Notes: a model not told the origin generated them from the sequence alone. A stretch of 36,084 nucleotides of DNA from Fidelibacterota bacterium MT.SAG.3 (GCA_004402895.1 SORT01000016.1:1-36084), one strand, 5' to 3'. Shown: positions 17,670 through 24,861, counted from the stretch's first letter. Program-made: numbers and translations.

Positions 17670-17898
17670 CCCGAAGAAGAAACTCCCGGCGAAGGGCAAG
17701 GATAAAATAATCGAAGTGAACCTGAGGGAGGTGATAATCGGTTTTTTCTCACTCTTCGGAACAACATTTATACTTGCGTCGGGAATGATGTACTTAAGAG
17801 ATTTCTGGCGGTTCAGACGGCAACAAGCTCTGATCGAAGGAGCAAAAGAGATATTATACAAGTTCAGAAGAGGAGGTGACACAAGTGAAAAAGACTGA
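17650..17898 (+). CDS. Small basic membrane protein, about 82 aa
   Basis: The frame opens with a Lys/Pro-rich segment (KSDPKKKLPAKGKDK). One membrane helix follows (VIIGFFSLFGTTFILASG), then an Arg-rich helix (RDFWRFRRQQ), which suggests an N-terminus and C-terminus both near phosphate head groups or nucleic acid. Start is uncertain: TTG 17650 or TTG 17620, both inside the previous gene, neither with a clear ribosome site, so translation is probably coupled. The 3' end overlaps the next gene by 14 bases. No family recognised. Confidence 0.6.
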   Translation: MTSEKSDPKKKLPAKGKDKIIEVNLREVIIGFFSLFGTTFILASGMMYLRDFWRFRRQQALIEGAKEILYKFRRGGDTSEKD

Positions 17899-18025
17899 TG
17901 AAGGTTATAGTATTACAAACGAGGAGGTGCAAAAGGCTACACGCATACTTGGCTATGTAGGACTTGCCATGCTTGCAACACGGCTTTTCAAGATTCTCTT
18001 CTGGCCGCCCGTGGGTGAGAAATGA
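17885..18025 (+). CDS. Small single-pass membrane protein, 46 aa
   Basis: Too short for routine gene lists but well supported. GTG 17885 is 5 bases after a perfect AGGAGGTGA (17871-17879). The frame continues for 46 codons and its TGA overlaps the next ATG as ATGA. The protein has a polar N-terminus (MKKTDEGYSITNEEV), then a hydrophobic helix around residues 22-40 (ILGYVGLAMLATRLF) and an FWPPV end. Together with its neighbours it forms a run of four tiny hydrophobic proteins. Function unknown. Confidence 0.65.
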   Translation: MKKTDEGYSITNEEVQKATRILGYVGLAMLATRLFKILFWPPVGEK

Positions 18026-18273
18026 GCGTAACAAAATTACGGTTTAACTTAAGCTCAAGTTCTTTGGCTAAATCGATGACACTAATTTCTAACTCTTTGG
18101 TACTCGCGACGAACAGCTATTTGTTAGGAAGGTCTGTTCTCGATCATTTCAGAGATAGGAAGAGAGAGCGGATATTAGAGAATCTTGAGATCATCTCTCA
18201 AACACTCGGATCAATAGGATCGCTATCAAAAGTGATTACGAACGTCCTGGATGAAAATGCGAACCATCAATAA
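18022..18273 (+). CDS. Small hydrophobic/amphipathic protein, 83 aa
   Basis: ATG 18022 overlaps the stop of the previous gene by 4 bases (ATGA), meaning coupled translation. Residues 15-40 are Ser/Leu/Ala-rich and hydrophobic (LISNSLVLATNSYLLG), followed by a charged stretch (DHFRDRKRERILENL) and an amphipathic helix. It may be membrane-associated. It overlaps the next gene by 23 bases. No homologue recognised. Confidence 0.6.
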   Translation: MSVTKLRFNLSSSSLAKSMTLISNSLVLATNSYLLGRSVLDHFRDRKRERILENLEIISQTLGSIGSLSKVITNVLDENANHQ

Positions 18274-18793
18274 GACTTGGGAGCCAGAAGATAGAAGATA
18301 TGTTGAAGGAAACCTTCAATGCCAGTGGTGTGGAAACACTACCGGATTTTCTATCGATATGAGACTCAAGCATGAGGTTGCATTAAGCAGTTCAGGACTC
18401 GTTGTCGGGTTGAATAGTGATAAACAAAAAAGGATAGAGAAATCACTCTCGTCTAACATCCATAGGATAGTCGACAAATACCATGAGACAGGCAAGGAGA
18501 TAGTCAAGTGTTCCAACTGTGAGATGGCAGAAGGTGTCGACTTCCAGGAGCGTATCATAGACCAGTGCTGGCAGATGGGTTGTCCCGGCTGCTGGCACTG
18601 TGGCGAGTACATCGATGAAGAGGAGGTAAAGTCTCTTTGTGGAGAGTGCATCAGGGAAAAGCATGGCAATATAGACGAAGACGATTGCTCGACCATCTGT
18701 CCGAACTATGATCAGGGTCTCTCCGAGGTTAGAGAGCACTACGGATTGGATCTCGAAGAACTAAAGAGAGAAGAGGGTTACATCAATAACTAA
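18251..18793 (+). CDS. Cys-rich zinc-ribbon-like protein A, 180 aa
   Basis: Contains 12 Cys at about residues 24, 27, 87, 90, 106, 111, 114, 117, 130, 133, 146 and 150, nearly all as CxxC pairs, so it should bind several zinc ions. The first part (CQWCGN, then a strand segment with GFSIDM and SSSGLVVG, then a helix and CSNC) has the same layout as the proteins at 19705 and 20087. The second part (QMGCPGCWHCGEY, LCGEC) is extra and rubredoxin/ribbon-like. The C-terminus is acidic. ATG 18251 overlaps the previous gene; ATG 18257 is also possible. Nucleic-acid or protein binding is plausible; no family is recognised. Confidence 0.65.
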   Translation: MKMRTINKTWEPEDRRYVEGNLQCQWCGNTTGFSIDMRLKHEVALSSSGLVVGLNSDKQKRIEKSLSSNIHRIVDKYHETGKEIVKCSNCEMAEGVDFQERIIDQCWQMGCPGCWHCGEYIDEEEVKSLCGECIREKHGNIDEDDCSTICPNYDQGLSEVREHYGLDLEELKREEGYINN

Positions 18794-18822
18794 ATAGCCA
18801 AACAGCAGAACCTCAAACCAAG

Positions 18823-18857
18823 AAAGCCCGTGACTGATGACAAGGTTGCGGGCTTTT
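18823..18857 (+). terminator. Hairpin terminator inside the operon
   Basis: AAAGCCCG (18823-18830) pairs perfectly with CGGGCTTT (18849-18856); the loop is 18 bases and TTTT ends at 18857. It lies 30 bases after the Cys-rich gene. The GTG at 18830, which would otherwise be the start of the next open frame, is part of this stem. That argues for the downstream ATG 18878 as the true start. Confidence 0.6.
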
Positions 18858-18877
18858 CCTATCCGTGCGGAGGAGAG

Positions 18878-19708
18878 ATGAAAGATGATGAGATTAGGTC
18901 TACGAAAGAAAGAAAAGGATGGCTGCTGCCTTATCTCCTGAAGTTAGATGAGATCTTCTTCGGTCGATGGGAGTACTGGTTTAATATAATTGAATCGGAC
19001 AAGATCCTTAAGGGACCTATCCCTCAAATTCCGTTCAAGGCTGCGGAAGAATACACAGAACGATTGGTTCAGAAGAATATCAGAAGATGTCTTGATAGAG
19101 GGTCAAGAGAGCTTTCATACTCATTGGGTCTGTTTGTCGACTGGATCATGTGGGGACTTGGGAAAGAAGAAGAATTTCCTAACGTATCAGAGAAGTTAGA
19201 TGATTATTGGTATCGAACTTTCAACCTAGGTCTCTTTTACAAGGAACCTGCCGACCATTGGAGTATGATCGCCATGGAGTCAATGGGTAAGGGTAACGGT
19301 CATGGGTTCTTCCCCACTCCGGCAAGTGTGGTAAAGATGATGACGCAGATGACATTCTCCGGACAACCGATAGAAAAGCAGAAGAGAGCCTCATTGATGG
19401 ACCCCTGCTGTGGGACAGGAATCATGTTTCTCTACGCCTCAAACCATACACTCAACATTCAAGGAAACGATATAAGCCCGATCCTGGTCAAGATGGCTAA
19501 AATAAATGCCTCTATCTATATACCCTGGCTCGCTTACAGGCCGGATAGTTTAACGATCTTCGACAGATCAGTAGACAATCTCCAAACTATTAACTTGAGC
19601 GCACAGCATTCAGTTGAAAATGATGGACTTGGAGGGCTGTCCGTAGCAGAACCTGACATATCAAAAGAACTGTTAACAGAGATATCTAAAAAGGAGAGGG
19701 TTAAATGA
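18878..19708 (+). CDS. N6-adenine methylase-fold protein lacking the catalytic NPPY motif
   Basis: Residues 141-158 (GHGFFPTPASVVKMM) match the target/motif X region of type I-like N6 DNA methylases. Motif I, LMDPCCGTGIMFLYA, is at about 174-188 and the SAM-contacting NDISP at 197-201, so it should bind SAM. The protein (276 aa) ends about 75 residues later without any N/D-P-P-Y/F, which such enzymes need for transfer. The N-terminal 130 residues are not recognised. ATG 18878 is 5 bases after GCGGAGG. The end overlaps the next gene as ATGA. It may be an inactive regulator or a divergent enzyme. Confidence 0.75.
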   Translation: MKDDEIRSTKERKGWLLPYLLKLDEIFFGRWEYWFNIIESDKILKGPIPQIPFKAAEEYTERLVQKNIRRCLDRGSRELSYSLGLFVDWIMWGLGKEEEFPNVSEKLDDYWYRTFNLGLFYKEPADHWSMIAMESMGKGNGHGFFPTPASVVKMMTQMTFSGQPIEKQKRASLMDPCCGTGIMFLYASNHTLNIQGNDISPILVKMAKINASIYIPWLAYRPDSLTIFDRSVDNLQTINLSAQHSVENDGLGGLSVAEPDISKELLTEISKKERVK

Positions 19709-20118
19709 AGCTGATCTGTATCGACTGCGGTAACTATACATACTTTGCTGCTGATATCGAGATGCAGATGGCGGTTTTGTCTCATGATGGAAGTGTCTCA
19801 ATTGAGAATGCAGAGCAGGAGAGCTACGACTATACGTCAGACTCAGTAAGAAGATCCTTGGATGACTTGATCGGATACGTACTGAGAACAGGTGAAGATC
19901 TCCTGATCTATAACAGGAAGATCAATCGATATGAGAACAGGTATATAACATGTGTCTGGTGTGGATCATCCAGCGTCACACCACCGTCTTGTGAGTATAT
20001 CCAACCAGAAGAGTATCTGTCCATAGACGAAGAATTAAATAACAACCGAAATGAATATCTACGACTCAAAAAGGAGGGAAGAAGAGATGCATATCTATTG
20101 CCCGAACAGGGGTTGTAA
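19705..20118 (+). CDS. Split zinc-ribbon-like protein B, 137 aa
   Basis: Two Cys pairs, C5/C8 (CIDCGN) and C83/C86 (CVWCGS), flank about 75 residues containing a strand-rich part (FAADIEMQMAVL, HDGSVSI) and a helix (SLDDLIGYVLRTG). The order and wording follow the protein at 18251 (CQWCGN ... SIDM ... CSNC), so the two look paralogous. A long charged helix follows, rich in Glu, Asn and Lys. ATG 19705 overlaps the methylase stop, and AAGGAGAGG stands before it. Unknown function; zinc binding is inferred. Confidence 0.65.
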   Translation: MKLICIDCGNYTYFAADIEMQMAVLSHDGSVSIENAEQESYDYTSDSVRRSLDDLIGYVLRTGEDLLIYNRKINRYENRYITCVWCGSSSVTPPSCEYIQPEEYLSIDEELNNNRNEYLRLKKEGRRDAYLLPEQGL

Positions 20119-20362
20119 TAACGCAAAGAAGTTTCTGATCCCTCTATGGGTCCGGTGCACTTTCAGGTTCGATGATGACGGAAAGATAAAGCTGCTTCAT
20201 CTGAAACAGTTGGAGTCTTTGGAGGAGAAACTTGCCGCTACAGGTAAGAGCGACTTCTCACTCACCTGTCAGGAATGCGGCGAACCGGCGGAGATAGTTT
20301 TCAATGAGTATGAATCTGTAAGTGAAGAGAGTTCACAAAAAGAAGCGTTGGAGGGACTCTAA
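20087..20362 (+). CDS. Split zinc-ribbon-like protein C, 91 aa
   Basis: The shortest of three similar proteins. C5/C10 (YCPNRGCNN) and C61/C64 (CQECGE) flank a strand segment (VRCTFRFDDDGKIKLL) and a helix (LEEKLAATG). The whole gene overlaps its predecessor by 32 bases. The start was set to ATG 20087 because AAGGAGG lies 9 bases before it; the frame is also open from 20051. Its stop touches the ATG of the next gene. Unknown function. Confidence 0.65.
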   Translation: MHIYCPNRGCNNAKKFLIPLWVRCTFRFDDDGKIKLLHLKQLESLEEKLAATGKSDFSLTCQECGEPAEIVFNEYESVSEESSQKEALEGL

Positions 20363-21220
20363 ATGGACGATTATAAGCAGATGATCAGAGAGTCAATTGC
20401 GACAGAGATCGGAGAGTGGATTGAGCGGCTGAAGATTCAAACACCGGAGATAAAGCTTACACGACAGTGGAAGGTCTTCTTTCCGAGAGGTTTTGAACCG
20501 GGCAACAATGTTCTGCCTGTCATTACCGGTTCAAAGGAAGGCAAGCGGCTGATAGGTGAAGTGAGTTTCATACTTCCGGAGACCCTAGAACTCGATACCG
20601 AAGACTTAAGCCTGACACTCAAAGATGAACCATTCAAGGAAACAAAAGAGCCAACGGTCACACCCGAACCGATGGAGGACTCGCTTGATCTATTGAACAG
20701 GATGGTAGTGAGTATAAACGAGTTTCTCTCCGGTGTTGAGATTGAGCGTCCCGGAAGAGGTGAGAACCGAAGAGAGACACCATTCTTCGGAATAGATGTC
20801 GAGAAGAAGAGCAAGCTGAACGTGATCTCTTTTGATAACGGCCAGAGCGGAGAGACGAAACTGTCTGTGGACAAGCTCGACACTGTCAAACGTGAGATGT
20901 TGGCATCAAGCCATCTTCCAGAATGGTTCAAGACAATCAGTTCTTATGAGATCAGGGACTCTCTACTTGAGAAACTGACCGAAGGATATATACACTACAA
21001 AACCAAACTCGGTCGTGATGTTCCGTTAAGAGAATTCTTTAGTGAATACACCGCTCATCTCAAGAAAACAGATAAGCTCCACGACTACTGTCCCTACAAG
21101 GCAAAGCCTGTAAACCTCACGGAGAAGGGACATTGTTTAGAGGATTACTGTTCAAAAAAACCTTACAACGCGCCGTGCAGCGTTCCCGGTCTAAAATTCG
21201 GTAAGAAACCTAAGGAGTAA
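20363..21220 (+). CDS. Unknown operon protein with Cys-rich tail, 285 aa
   Basis: Not recognised. Residues 1 to about 80 look globular (WKVFFPRGFEPG, GEVSFILPETLEL). A Pro/Glu/Thr-rich linker follows at about 90-110 (KEPTVTPEPMEDSL), then a second domain. The last 50 residues hold four Cys (DYCPY, GHCLEDYCSKKP, APCSVPG), likely a small zinc or iron-sulfur knuckle. ATG 20363 starts directly after the previous stop, with GGAGGG at 20350-20355. It sits between the zinc-ribbon proteins and the sliding clamp, so a role with DNA is possible but unproven. Confidence 0.6.
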   Translation: MDDYKQMIRESIATEIGEWIERLKIQTPEIKLTRQWKVFFPRGFEPGNNVLPVITGSKEGKRLIGEVSFILPETLELDTEDLSLTLKDEPFKETKEPTVTPEPMEDSLDLLNRMVVSINEFLSGVEIERPGRGENRRETPFFGIDVEKKSKLNVISFDNGQSGETKLSVDKLDTVKREMLASSHLPEWFKTISSYEIRDSLLEKLTEGYIHYKTKLGRDVPLREFFSEYTAHLKKTDKLHDYCPYKAKPVNLTEKGHCLEDYCSKKPYNAPCSVPGLKFGKKPKE

Positions 21221-21226
21221 ATAAAT

Positions 21227-22294
21227 ATGCTACAGAATCTAATGAAATTTATTCAGTTGGCTCAAAAGATAGTACCAAAGAGATCGACTCTTCCGATACT
21301 AACTTGCGTTTGTGTTGAGGATGGCTATATAAGGGCGACGGATCTTGAAACGACCATCAGAATGCCGATCGACGATAAACGAAACTACACGCTCCCCTTC
21401 GGAGTCCTAAAGAGCATCATGAAATCGAAACCGCAGGAGATCGAGATCGATCTCCTGCCCAACCGGCAGGCCAAACTGAGCTACGACGGCAGAGATCTGC
21501 TTCTGAAAACACTCGATCCGGATGACTTTCCATTGTTGCCGAAGGGAAATTTCAAATCGATAGCTACGTGGCCCAACATGACTATCAAAGCTCTCGGGTG
21601 TATGACAGCCTTCACGTCAAAGGAGGAGCTTAAAGAGGCCCTCAGAGGCGTATATGTCAAAATAGGAGAGGATCTGACGTTCGCCGCGACCGATGGCCAT
21701 CTATTGCGCGAAACGAGGATAAAGCTAGATGGTTCTTATGAGAAAGCCGAGTTCAAGGGAATCATACCCGTTCTTCCACTGGATATTGTAACACGCTGTG
21801 CGGGAAGCTCCACAGAGGTATCTTGTTCCAAGAGTCATATAAAGTTCACGCTACCATCTGAGATAGAAATATTCATACGGCTTATCGATGAGAAGTATCC
21901 GCCGTATGAGGAGTTCGTCAATGGCGAAAAGGAAAACTCGGTCGAGTTCTTGAAAAACGATATGACGACGCTTATCAAGGAAGCAAAGGAGTTTACGGAT
22001 AAAACGACCTATAGAGCCGAGCTCGTCGCTTCAAATGGGTCGATAGAGCTAAGGACAGACGATCATGAGAGAGAACTCTCCTTTGAATCATCACTACCGG
22101 GAGAAAACAGGAAGGGCGGAAGTGAACGGACCGGCTTTAATCTCAAATACCTTGAGAAAGTCATTAAAAGTATCAACGGCGAAAGAATCAGATGGGAATA
22201 CTCTAAGCCGATCGAGGCGAGTTATTTTCGCGGAATCGGAAAAGAAGATGAAGGTATAACTAATCTATTGATGCCAGTGCGGCTGGAGGATTAG
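21227..22294 (+). CDS. dnaN: DNA polymerase III beta sliding clamp (DnaN) homologue
   Basis: A 355-aa ring-forming processivity clamp. The N-terminus has the clamp pattern KFIQLAQKIVPKRSTLPIL followed by RATDLETTIRMPI. Domain 2 shows LRGVYVKI, LTFAATDGHLLRETRI, and domain 3 YPPYEEFV. The C-terminus is LLMPVRLED, matching the family's MPMRL end. Length is near the usual 366 aa, so all three domains are present. ATG 21227 follows AAGGAG and lies 6 bases after the previous gene. It is unusual here: no dnaA, recF or gyrB is near, and the sequence is divergent. This suggests a second clamp carried by a mobile module rather than the housekeeping copy. Confidence 0.9.
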   Translation: MLQNLMKFIQLAQKIVPKRSTLPILTCVCVEDGYIRATDLETTIRMPIDDKRNYTLPFGVLKSIMKSKPQEIEIDLLPNRQAKLSYDGRDLLLKTLDPDDFPLLPKGNFKSIATWPNMTIKALGCMTAFTSKEELKEALRGVYVKIGEDLTFAATDGHLLRETRIKLDGSYEKAEFKGIIPVLPLDIVTRCAGSSTEVSCSKSHIKFTLPSEIEIFIRLIDEKYPPYEEFVNGEKENSVEFLKNDMTTLIKEAKEFTDKTTYRAELVASNGSIELRTDDHERELSFESSLPGENRKGGSERTGFNLKYLEKVIKSINGERIRWEYSKPIEASYFRGIGKEDEGITNLLMPVRLED

Positions 22295-22296
22295 TC

Positions 22297-23085
22297 ATGA
22301 ACGAAAACTTTATAATAGATCTTCCGGAGAGGATAGAAGACCGGATCGAGGATTTTAAACTCTCTGCCGCAGAAGATGAGAAGAACTACACGACAGCCAA
22401 GATAAAACTCTGCCGTGAACCGGAAACAGACAGACCACTTCTGTTTTACTCGCAGGAGCTCATCCGGAACTTTAAGGATCCTTATGACCCATTCGGTAAA
22501 AGACATCTGATTAAGGTCTTCACACCGTCCAATCATCAGGCAGTGGCCGACACCTCTCTTGAGGGGAAGTTCAAGGATACTGTTCTAGCCCATAAAGATC
22601 TGATACTGGATTACTCGCCACTCACCGATATCCATTCTCAAAATATGAATCTATTCATAGATGAGGATACGGCACAGTTCATGGATGATGTAGGGATCAA
22701 TGTAGAAGGAATGGGTGAGGATTTCCGGTCGATAGAGTCCGTAACGGCGTCGCCCTTTCATGAAGAGGTCTCACATGATGCCATGGAACTCAAGAAAGAG
22801 CTCCGTCTACTCGGGGAAAGAGTGACTAATATCAAAAGGATGATGTCGGACGAGTTCGAAGATTACACCGATCCGGAGATTCTTAGCGACGGAGAGTTCG
22901 ATACCAGACTCGCTAATGAGAACATATCCTCAAGCCTGAGTCAGGAGTACCTGACCGTCAAAGAGAAGATCGAGAGGGTGAAGTCTCAGCTGGGAGAGCT
23001 CTCCTCGGCGGTCTTCAGTGAAGTGTCAACGCTGATCAAACTACCCAAAGCGATCGACGTTACAGACGATATGTTCATCTTTTGA
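22297..23085 (+). CDS. Unknown acidic protein with clamp-tail-like C-terminus, 262 aa
   Basis: Starts 2 bases after the clamp gene with TGGAGGA at 22284-22290, so the two are made together. The protein is strongly acidic. Residues 160-245 contain heptad-like helices (ELKKELRLLGERVTNIKRM, EYLTVKEKIERVKSQLGEL), probably a coiled coil. It ends in VTDDMFIF. Hydrophobic-aromatic C-terminal peptides of this kind bind sliding clamps in T4-type phage polymerases, so it may be a clamp partner (inference). No family recognised. Confidence 0.6.
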   Translation: MNENFIIDLPERIEDRIEDFKLSAAEDEKNYTTAKIKLCREPETDRPLLFYSQELIRNFKDPYDPFGKRHLIKVFTPSNHQAVADTSLEGKFKDTVLAHKDLILDYSPLTDIHSQNMNLFIDEDTAQFMDDVGINVEGMGEDFRSIESVTASPFHEEVSHDAMELKKELRLLGERVTNIKRMMSDEFEDYTDPEILSDGEFDTRLANENISSSLSQEYLTVKEKIERVKSQLGELSSAVFSEVSTLIKLPKAIDVTDDMFIF

Positions 23086-23098
23086 CTTGAGTCAATTT
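23082..23098 (+). terminator. Possible weak terminator at the end of the cryptic operon
   Basis: TTGAC (23082-23086), loop TTGA, GTCAA (23091-23095), then TTTAAAAAA. It overlaps the stop codon of the last operon gene. The five-pair stem is AT-rich, so it is weak. Confidence 0.3.
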
Positions 23099-23120
23099 AA
23101 AAAACTAGTGAGGTGACGAG

Positions 23121-23333
23121 ATGCCGATATATGAATACAGGTGCAACAGTTGTGATAATCTTTTTGATCGACTCCAGAAGCGTGATGATGATGAACCCGA
23201 TTGTCCGGTATGCGGTCGTGCCGTCATGAGGATTTTCAGTCCTACAGGGCTACGGTTCAAGGGAACCGGTTTCCACGCGACAGATTATGGAAAAAGAGGA
23301 CCCAAGAACAGAGTGAGCGCAAGAAAGAGTTAA
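23121..23333 (+). CDS. FmdB-family zinc-ribbon protein
   Basis: A 70-aa protein with the classic FmdB/CxxC_CxxC_SSSS start MPIYEYRCNSCDNLFD and second pair CPVCGR, then RIFSPTGLRFKGTGFHATDY. Many bacteria have this small zinc-ribbon protein; it is named after a regulator of formamidase, but its function is mostly unknown. ATG 23121 follows GAGGTGA. It is likely the first normal chromosomal gene after the cryptic operon, although a place within it cannot be excluded. Confidence 0.9.
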   Translation: MPIYEYRCNSCDNLFDRLQKRDDDEPDCPVCGRAVMRIFSPTGLRFKGTGFHATDYGKRGPKNRVSARKS

Positions 23334-23399
23334 ACAGCGAATATGAAGAGTACTCTTTTGATCTTAAGGTAATTGTGTACATTTATTTGGAAATACAAG

Positions 23400-23427
23400 T
23401 TGATTCATCTACATTCGATTGTATATT
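23400..23427 (+). promoter_or_regulatory. Possible sigma-70-type promoter for the epimerase gene
   Basis: TTGATT (23400-23405), 16-base spacer, TATATT (23422-23427), 46 bases before the ATG. Hexamers fit the consensus moderately. Confidence 0.35.
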
Positions 23428-23472
23428 CAATGACTTTTAATTTGTATATCTTTAAGAAGAAGGGGCGGACCG

Positions 23473-24396
23473 ATGAAAATACTGGTCACAGGAGGCGCGG
23501 GCTTCATAGCATCTCATATAGTTGATAAATATCTCGAAGCAAACCATCAGGTCGAGGTGATAGATGACATGTCCAGGGGAAGGAAAGAAAATATGCGCGA
23601 TGATGTCGTCTATCACAAGATCGATATTAGAAGTGAGTCGGTCGCGAAGGTTTTCGAATCGGGAAAATTTGAAGTGGTAAACCATCATGCGGCTCAGATG
23701 GACGTTAGAAAATCGACCCAGGACCCGCTATTCGATGCAGGCGTAAATATTGTTGGAACACTGAATCTGCTTCAAAACTGTGTAAAGCACGGTGTGGGGC
23801 AATTCATCTTTGCTTCGACCGGTGGCGCGATCTATGGAGAGCAGGTAGAATATCCAGCGAGTGAGGAGCATCCGGCTCACCCGGTCTCACCGTACGGTGT
23901 CGCTAAACTCTCAGTCGAGCACTATCTTCATTATTATCATGTCGAGTACGCTCTTGATTATTCGATCCTACGCTATGCCAACGTATATGGCCCGCGCCAG
24001 AATCCATACGGGGAAGCGGGTGTCATAGCTATATTTGCAGCGAAACTACTCTCTGGCGAAGAGATAATCATAAACGGAGATGGCAAGCAGACAAGAGATT
24101 ATGTGTATGTGGATGACATAGCTCGACTGAACACTCTTGTGCTGGGAGAAAAAGGGACTCGTATACTAAACGCGGGAAGAGGAAGCGAGGATGACGTAAA
24201 TAGACTCTACTCGATCTTAAAAGAACTCACAGGCTATTCGGGCGAAGTTCATCATGGCCCGCCGGTAGCGGGTGAGCAGCGAAGAAGCTCTATCAGTTCA
24301 AGAAAGGCAAAGGAGCTATTCGGATGGGAGGGCAATGTTGATCTCGATGAGGGCCTTGCCAGAACGGTAAAATATTTTAAGGCTATTAATCGATAG
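23473..24396 (+). CDS. NAD-dependent sugar epimerase/dehydratase (GalE-like SDR)
   Basis: Extended SDR of 307 aa acting on UDP- or other NDP-sugars, probably a 4-epimerase. Start MKILVTGGAGFIASHIVDKY is the GxxGxxG NAD site; VNHHAAQMDVRKS is the NAD/substrate loop; STGGAIYGE carries the Ser/Thr, and SPYGVAKLSVEHYL the catalytic Tyr-x-x-x-Lys. RYANVYGPRQ and DYVYVDDIA are the usual sugar-contact strands. NHHAAQ instead of the more common HLAA is seen in archaeal and bacterial GalE homologues. Ribosome site AAGGGG precedes the ATG. It is separate from the main polysaccharide locus but may supply its sugars. Confidence 0.88.
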   Translation: MKILVTGGAGFIASHIVDKYLEANHQVEVIDDMSRGRKENMRDDVVYHKIDIRSESVAKVFESGKFEVVNHHAAQMDVRKSTQDPLFDAGVNIVGTLNLLQNCVKHGVGQFIFASTGGAIYGEQVEYPASEEHPAHPVSPYGVAKLSVEHYLHYYHVEYALDYSILRYANVYGPRQNPYGEAGVIAIFAAKLLSGEEIIINGDGKQTRDYVYVDDIARLNTLVLGEKGTRILNAGRGSEDDVNRLYSILKELTGYSGEVHHGPPVAGEQRRSSISSRKAKELFGWEGNVDLDEGLARTVKYFKAINR

Positions 24397-24831
24397 GGCA
24401 GAGAAATTATTAAACTTTTTAAAGAGTGATTTGATCCCGTATTGTTTCTGTGAGTTTACTCTTCTTAAAAATAACAATCGCATTTTTGTAGACCAATTGA
24501 TAAAAATGAATGACCCTGACAAACTCAGAATTATCGAGCAATCATAATAACGATAGTTTGATTAAAAGTAGTGTTACTTATTGTTATTACTATATTTATG
24601 GATATGACCATATGGTAAAACGATTGCGTATTTCGGTATAAAATTGGACACTTGTTAACGTTTATATTTAAAGTCAGGTCCGTATTTATCACCCTAGTCA
24701 TTCACTCAGCTTGAAAAAGATTTTTATATTTCTACTTCTGATGAGACTTGAATCAATGATATTTATTATTTAGATTCCTGTTAGTTCACAATTCGTTGAT
24801 CTGATTATATTAGTATATCTATATCATTAAA
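24397..24831 (+). other. AT-rich intergenic region, no clear gene
   Basis: Very AT-rich. TAATAAC (24545-24551) pairs with GTTATTA (24583-24589), continuing partly inward, as a hairpin. From about 24369 to TAA 24546-24548 one frame is open without an ATG and reads protein-like (RIFVDQLIKMNDPDKLRIIE), possibly the tail of a lost gene. Nothing else supported. Confidence 0.35.
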
Positions 24832-24861
24832 TTGATCGCGTTAGAATAAGAAGAGTATAAT
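24832..24861 (+). promoter_or_regulatory. Sigma-70-type promoter upstream of the SIS-domain gene
   Basis: TTGATC (24832-24837), 18-base spacer, perfect TATAAT (24856-24861). It gives a leader of about 75 bases before the isomerase start and is the best sigma-70-like site noted in the window. Confidence 0.6.

Noticed and set aside
17610-17670. Programmed frameshift joining the first two micro-proteins
   Set aside because: No canonical slippery heptamer with a downstream structure; independent or coupled starts explain the overlap.
18830-18877. GTG 18830 as the start of the methylase-fold gene
   Set aside because: It is part of a terminator stem, and ATG 18878 has the ribosome site.
17416-23472. 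att direct repeats flanking the cryptic operon
   Set aside because: I compared the left (17,416-17,520) and right (23,086-23,470) flanks by eye and found no shared repeat, so borders are not defined.
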